Source: Pontibacter beigongshangensis (GTDB lineage Bacteria; Bacteroidota; Bacteroidia; Cytophagales; Hymenobacteraceae). From it: a stretch of 64,000 nucleotides of DNA. Numbering within the stretch: position 1 is the stretch's first letter; every line of letters starts with the position of its first letter. The stretch spans positions 124,001-188,000 of the forward strand of contig NZ_VFSD01000001.1 of assembly GCF_014332515.1 (NCBI RefSeq), written 5' to 3'. The notes below the pieces were generated by a model. The model ran no database searches, had not been told where the DNA came from, and saw nothing but the letters and a program-made list of their open reading frames with translations. A program made the translations under genes and the position numbers. Positions 60,090 to 64,000 of this stretch are shown in pieces.

Positions 60090-60674
60090 TCAGGCCAACT
60101 GGTCTTTCCGCAAAGAAGGGTAGTAGAGCAGAATATAGCGATACACGATGGAAGAGGCAAAAGCCAGCACAGACCCCAGGGCAGCTCCCCCGATGATATC
60201 TCCAGGATAATGCACGCCCAGGTACACCCTGCTGTACGACACTATAACTGCCCAGGCCACCAGCACGATCTTGAAAATAAAGTACCGGTCCGACAAAATC
60301 AGGTTGAAGAACACCGCCAGGGCAAAACCCGTGGAGGCATGTGACGACATAAAGCCGAATTGCCCGCCGCAGCCCTGCACGATGTTCACCAGCCCCTCCA
60401 GGTCAGGCTCATAACAGGGGCGAAGGCGACCAAAGAAGGGTTTCAGAATACCGGAGGCTATAAAATCGGCCAGCCCGATAGCAACAACGCACATGGCCAG
60501 CATCGGGATGCTCTGCTTGCGGTACCGGTAGATGATATAGGCGATCAGCAGCACGTAAAAAGGTATCCAGACGTACTTGTTCGACACAAATATCATGATG
60601 GCATCCCAGAAAGGTGTGTGCTGGCTGTTGAGCGAAACAAACAGCTCCTGGTCAAACTTCTCTAATTCTTCCAT
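60090..60674 (-). CDS. PAP2-family membrane phosphatase
   Basis: This 194-residue inner-membrane protein with five or six hydrophobic segments has all three PAP2 motifs: KPFFGRLRP (78-86), SSHAS (110-114; the common PSGH is changed) and SRVYLGVHYPGD (148-159). It dephosphorylates a lipid phosphate or polyprenyl pyrophosphate; undecaprenyl-pyrophosphate and phosphatidylglycerol-phosphate are both possible. It starts 5 nt after the hemF gene ends and is co-transcribed with it. Confidence 0.9.
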   Translation of the reverse strand: MEELEKFDQELFVSLNSQHTPFWDAIMIFVSNKYVWIPFYVLLIAYIIYRYRKQSIPMLAMCVVAIGLADFIASGILKPFFGRLRPCYEPDLEGLVNIVQGCGGQFGFMSSHASTGFALAVFFNLILSDRYFIFKIVLVAWAVIVSYSRVYLGVHYPGDIIGGAALGSVLAFASSIVYRYILLYYPSLRKDQLA

Positions 60675-60679
60675 GGTGG

Positions 60680-61579
60680 CTACTGCACGTTTATCCAGTC
60701 AATATCTTTTTTCAGGTATTCCTGTGTTTTGGCTTCAGGGCTGCCCGTGGCCGGCTGGAAGTTGTATTCCCAGGAAGCGTGTTTGGGGAGGCTCATCAGA
60801 ATAGACTCTATGCGACCGCCGGTGGCGAGCCCGAATTTGGTGCCCCGGTCATACACCAGGTTAAACTCCACGTAGCGCCCTCTCCTGATCAGCTGCCACT
60901 GTTTCTGCTGCTCGTTGTAAGGCAGGTGGCGGTTCTGGTTCATGATAGTGGTGTAAAAAGGGGCAAAGGCCCTGGCTACGTCTTTCACAAAAGCAAAACG
61001 CTCTTCCATGGTAATTTCGTCGGTAGCCATCAGCCTGTCGAAAAAGATGCCGCCCACACCCCGCGTCTCCTGGCGGTGCACATTATAAAAATAGTCGTCA
61101 GCCCACTTTTTAAACTCGGTGTAATAGGAGGGATGGTGCTTATCGCAGACCGCCTTCATGGCCCTGTGGAACTCCTGTGCCTGCTTCAGGTCGAGGTAAA
61201 TGGGCGTGAGATCGATGCCGCCTCCAAACCAGGCTTTCCCGTTGCCTGCCTCAAAGTAGCGGACGTTCATGTGCGTGATCGGTACCATGGGGCTGTGCGG
61301 GTGCAGCACCACCGATACGCCTGTCGCAAAAAAAGCAGGGTCGGGCATTTCAAGCATTTTCAGGAAGGCGGGGGAGAGCTGGCCCTGCACCGCCGAGAAA
61401 TTAACCCCCCCTTTCTCCAGCACATTTCCCTGCTGTATAACACGCGACAGGCCACCGCCGCCCTCTGAATGCTGCCACACATCGGCCTGAAAAGTGGCGC
61501 CGCCATCGCAGGTTTCCAGAGCCTGGCACAGCTCGTTTTGGAATTGCCGGAAAAATGCTTCAACTTCTTCTCTGAACAT
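60680..61579 (-). CDS. hemF: Oxygen-dependent coproporphyrinogen III oxidase HemF
   Basis: This 299-residue enzyme converts coproporphyrinogen III to protoporphyrinogen IX in haem synthesis, using oxygen, so it fits aerobic life. Recognisable parts are EGGGGLSRVIQQGNVLEKGG, PMVPITHMNVRYFEAGNGKA, WFGGGIDLTPIYL and RGVGGIFFDRL. The length fits. It is the first gene with the PAP2 phosphatase. Other hem genes are elsewhere. Confidence 0.96.
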   Translation of the reverse strand: MFREEVEAFFRQFQNELCQALETCDGGATFQADVWQHSEGGGGLSRVIQQGNVLEKGGVNFSAVQGQLSPAFLKMLEMPDPAFFATGVSVVLHPHSPMVPITHMNVRYFEAGNGKAWFGGGIDLTPIYLDLKQAQEFHRAMKAVCDKHHPSYYTEFKKWADDYFYNVHRQETRGVGGIFFDRLMATDEITMEERFAFVKDVARAFAPFYTTIMNQNRHLPYNEQQKQWQLIRRGRYVEFNLVYDRGTKFGLATGGRIESILMSLPKHASWEYNFQPATGSPEAKTQEYLKKDIDWINVQ

Positions 61580-61817
61580 AGGTATAAAGTATTATTTTTG
61601 GGAGAGACCAAAGCCAGGTCCCGGTTCTTAAGGATCCTGCTGGATGGAGTCTGCACAAGATCTAAGGTAAAATTACTGAATAATGCCTGTTTTGCCGCGT
61701 TTGAAATCATAATTTAACGATAGACTTAAACTCAGCTTAAAAAAGCCTGTGTAATACAAGCATCATTGGCCCAGCTATTACCCCACACTGAAACACAAAA
61801 GAGAGACCAGTCTGCAT

Positions 61818-63896
61818 ATGCAACGAGACACGATGGAGGCCCTGAAGATAGAGCTGGCAATTCTGAAAAAAGCTTACCGCCTGATGGTTACAGCCAAAAC
61901 CATGGGAGAGACTTACGAAGAAGAGAAGGCAATTTGCAGCAAATACGTACACAGCACCTCCCGCGGACATGAGGCCATTCAGCTTGCCGCCGCTTTTCAG
62001 CTGCTTCCACACGATTTTTTTGCGCCCTATTATCGCGATGAGTCTATTATGTTGGGCTTAGGCATGCCACCCTACGAACTGATGCTGCAACTGATGGCCA
62101 AAAACGACGACCCATTTTCCGGCGGGCGCACGTATTACGGGCATCCGGCACTTAAAAAAGTGGGTTTCCCAACTATTCCGCACCAAAGTTCTGCCACTGG
62201 CATGCAGGCCATCCCGGCTACCGGCATGGCCCATGGCCTGGCCTACCTGGAGTCGCAGGGGCTGCTGCAGGGCGAAGGCAGGCCGGTGGTGCTCTGCTCC
62301 TTAGGCGATGGCGCCGTAACAGAGGGTGAGGTGGCAGAGGCCTGGCAAATGGCCGTGCTCAAGCAGCTGCCGATTGTGTACCTGGTGCAGGACAACGACT
62401 GGGGTATTTCGGCCACAGGAAAAGAGATGCGCGCCATGGATGCCTATGAGTACGCTGCCGGGTTTAAAGGCCTGGAGCGCCTGCGCCTCGACGGCTCTGA
62501 TTTTGCCGAGTCGCATGAAGGCATGCGTGTGGCCTTCGAGTATGTCCGCCAGCTCCGCAAGCCGATACTGGTGCATGCCCGTTGCCCGCTGCTCAACCAC
62601 CACACCTCCGGGGTGCGGAAGGAGTGGTACCGGGGCAACACCTTGCAGGAGGAGGCAGTGCGGGACCCGCTGCCAAAGCTCAGGCAGCTGCTCCTTGAGG
62701 CAGAGGTAACCCTTGCCGAAGTGGAACAGCTGGAGCGAGAGGCCATGCAGCTGGTACAGCAGGACTTTAAACGAGCCCTAAGCGCGCCTCAACCTGACCC
62801 TGCCACCTTCGACCAGCATATTTTTGCACCTACGCCCGTTACAGCAGAAGCAGGTGAGCGAAGCCCTGCCAAAGCAGGAAAGGTCACCATGGTGGATGCC
62901 GCTCTCCATGCAGTGGACGATATCCTGAGGACCTACCCGGAATCTATTTTTTATGGAGAGGATGTAGGCGGAGAACTGGGCGGCGTATTCCGGGAGGCGG
63001 CCCTGCTGGCGAAGAAGTACGGCGATGCCCGTGTCTTTAACACCCCTATTCAGGAAGCCTACATAATCGGCTCAACAGCAGGCATGTCGGCAGTGGGAGT
63101 AAAAGCGATTGTGGAGATACAGTTCGGGGATTATATCTGGGCAGGCATGAACCAGCTGGTGGTGGAACTCTCCAAGAGCTGCTACCTTACAAACGGAAAA
63201 TTTCCGGTGCAGACGCTCATCCGCGTGCCCGTCGGCGCCTACGGTGGCGGTGGGCCGTACCATTCTGGCAGCATCGAATCTACCTTGCTGAATATCCGGG
63301 GCATAAAAGTAGTATACCCGTCTAGTGCGGCAGATATGAAAGGTCTGATGAAAGCCGCCTTTCTGGATCCGAACCCCGTGGTGATGCTGGAGCACAAGGG
63401 CCTGTACTGGTCTAAAGTGCCCGGCACCGAAGACGCACGCACCACCGAGCCAAACGAAGAATATGTACTGCCGCTAGGTGTGGCCAACGTGGTGCAGCAG
63501 GCCGACGAAGAGCAGGTTAGCAGCGGCAACAGCCTGACCGTGATCACTTATGGCATGGGCGTGTACTGGGCCAAGGCAGCCTCCGAAAAGTTCAGGGGCT
63601 GCATCGAGGTCCTTGACCTCCGCACCCTTAACCCGCTCGACTTCGACAGCGTGGTGGCATCGGTGCGGCGGCACGGCAAAGCGCTGGTGCTAACGGAGGA
63701 GCCGCTCCTGAACTCTTTTGCAGAATCGCTGGCAGGGCGCATCTCCAAAGCATGCTTTCAGCAACTGGATGCACCTGTGTTTACCCTTGGGGCAGCTAAC
63801 CTGCCCGCCCTTCCGCTGAATATAGAGCTGGAGCGCATGGCCTTGCCAAACGCACAAAAAGTGGCGTCAGCTATACAGGAGTTGCTGGAATATTAA
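61818..63896 (+). CDS. Fused E1 alpha/beta 2-oxoacid dehydrogenase
   Basis: This 692-residue protein joins an E1 alpha part (about 1-330) and an E1 beta part (about 350-692) of a thiamine-diphosphate 2-oxoacid dehydrogenase. Alpha has SSATGMQAIPATGMAHGLAY and the TPP motif GDGAVTEGEVAEAW ... QDN; beta has FYGEDVGGELGGVFREAALL and VGAYGGGGPYHSGSIES. The junction is a short Ala/Pro-rich linker. It resembles branched-chain 2-oxoacid dehydrogenase more than PDH E1. The fused form is known in Bacteroidota. Its E2 and E3 are not adjacent. An in-frame ATG at 61833 is also possible. Confidence 0.92.
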   Translation: MQRDTMEALKIELAILKKAYRLMVTAKTMGETYEEEKAICSKYVHSTSRGHEAIQLAAAFQLLPHDFFAPYYRDESIMLGLGMPPYELMLQLMAKNDDPFSGGRTYYGHPALKKVGFPTIPHQSSATGMQAIPATGMAHGLAYLESQGLLQGEGRPVVLCSLGDGAVTEGEVAEAWQMAVLKQLPIVYLVQDNDWGISATGKEMRAMDAYEYAAGFKGLERLRLDGSDFAESHEGMRVAFEYVRQLRKPILVHARCPLLNHHTSGVRKEWYRGNTLQEEAVRDPLPKLRQLLLEAEVTLAEVEQLEREAMQLVQQDFKRALSAPQPDPATFDQHIFAPTPVTAEAGERSPAKAGKVTMVDAALHAVDDILRTYPESIFYGEDVGGELGGVFREAALLAKKYGDARVFNTPIQEAYIIGSTAGMSAVGVKAIVEIQFGDYIWAGMNQLVVELSKSCYLTNGKFPVQTLIRVPVGAYGGGGPYHSGSIESTLLNIRGIKVVYPSSAADMKGLMKAAFLDPNPVVMLEHKGLYWSKVPGTEDARTTEPNEEYVLPLGVANVVQQADEEQVSSGNSLTVITYGMGVYWAKAASEKFRGCIEVLDLRTLNPLDFDSVVASVRRHGKALVLTEEPLLNSFAESLAGRISKACFQQLDAPVFTLGAANLPALPLNIELERMALPNAQKVASAIQELLEY

Positions 63897-63903
63897 GTAA
63901 CAG

Positions 63904-63954
63904 CGGTAGAAGCAGCAAAAAAGTCCTGTGGAGGGGCTTTTTATCTGAATAATC
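63904..63954 (-). repeat. Family A interspersed repeat
   Basis: Minus strand GATTATTCAGATAAAAAGC, the core CCCTCCACAGG, then TTTTTTGCTGCTTCTACCG. It starts 8 nt after the fused E1 stop. Confidence 0.75.
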
Positions 63955-63976
63955 TAGTTGATGTGCTGAAGTGCTA

Positions 63977-64000
63977 ATATCATCTGGTAAAAAGGAGGTT
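63977..64000. repeat. Possible start of a third family C copy, cut by the window edge
   Basis: ATATCATCTGGTAAAAAGG matches the left end of family C copy 1 (26015) with a few changes. The rest lies outside the window. Confidence 0.4.

Overview
The window reads as a chromosomal segment of a Bacteroidota bacterium of the order Cytophagales. A Hymenobacteraceae/Pontibacter-like genome is the best guess, from protein character and gene order rather than from a marker gene. Supporting signs are the order miaB - sigma-54 regulator - lptE - TPR protein - secG - groES - groEL, a menaquinone gene set, a fused E1 alpha/beta 2-oxoacid dehydrogenase, TlpA-type lipoproteins with a DUF4369-like N-terminus, a small secreted protein resembling a T9SS C-terminal domain, few clear Shine-Dalgarno sites, and several promoters matching the Bacteroidota TTTG-N19-TAnnTTTG pattern. 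No rRNA, tRNA, CRISPR array, prophage or transposase gene was found.

Layout: 0-9.3 kb holds the end of a TonB-like protein, folC and trmB (+), smc (-), a small membrane protein (+), and DUF4159 plus rsmE (-). 9.4-13.5 kb holds pckA (-) divergent from a POT peptide transporter (+), then a lipoprotein. 13.9-21.3 kb is a minus-strand housekeeping block: groEL, groES, secG, a TPR protein, lptE, the sigma-54 activator and miaB. 21.5-29.4 kb holds recQ, an XRE/S24 regulator, a pirin-like protein, a phenylacetate-CoA ligase-like enzyme and an RluF-like pseudouridine synthase. 29.7-39.7 kb holds envelope and unknown genes followed by menaquinone genes (menE, menB, doxX-like, menD, menF, hotdog thioesterase). 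39.7-49.3 kb holds a histidine phosphatase, the PDH E2 subunit, thyA, two unrelated glycosyltransferases, cstA and an aminotransferase IV. 49.4-63.9 kb holds dprA, a MerR regulator, alaS, gatB, a TlpA-like protein, thioesterase, pcm, ribE, PAP2 phosphatase, hemF and the fused E1 gene.

The genes are mostly ordinary core genes. The unusual content is between them. About two dozen copies of a short (35-65 bp) interspersed repeat, called family A here, occupy most of the longer intergenic gaps in both orientations. Each starts sharply at AATTATT, carries a CCTC-NN-GAGG palindromic core and ends in a GCTGCTG-rich tail. Its variation between copies looks codon-like in one fixed frame (roughly NY[SL]N[EQ]N-x-PPE then an Ala/Pro tail). 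A second element (family B, two copies) has nested alternative hairpins with covarying stems, and one copy is bounded by 19-bp perfect inverted repeats like a MITE. A third repeat (family C, two copies and possibly a third cut by the window end) lies 3' of two minus-strand genes. These repeats, a 59-nt near-perfect hairpin between trmB and smc, and a REP-like palindrome cluster near 60 kb are the observations most worth following up.
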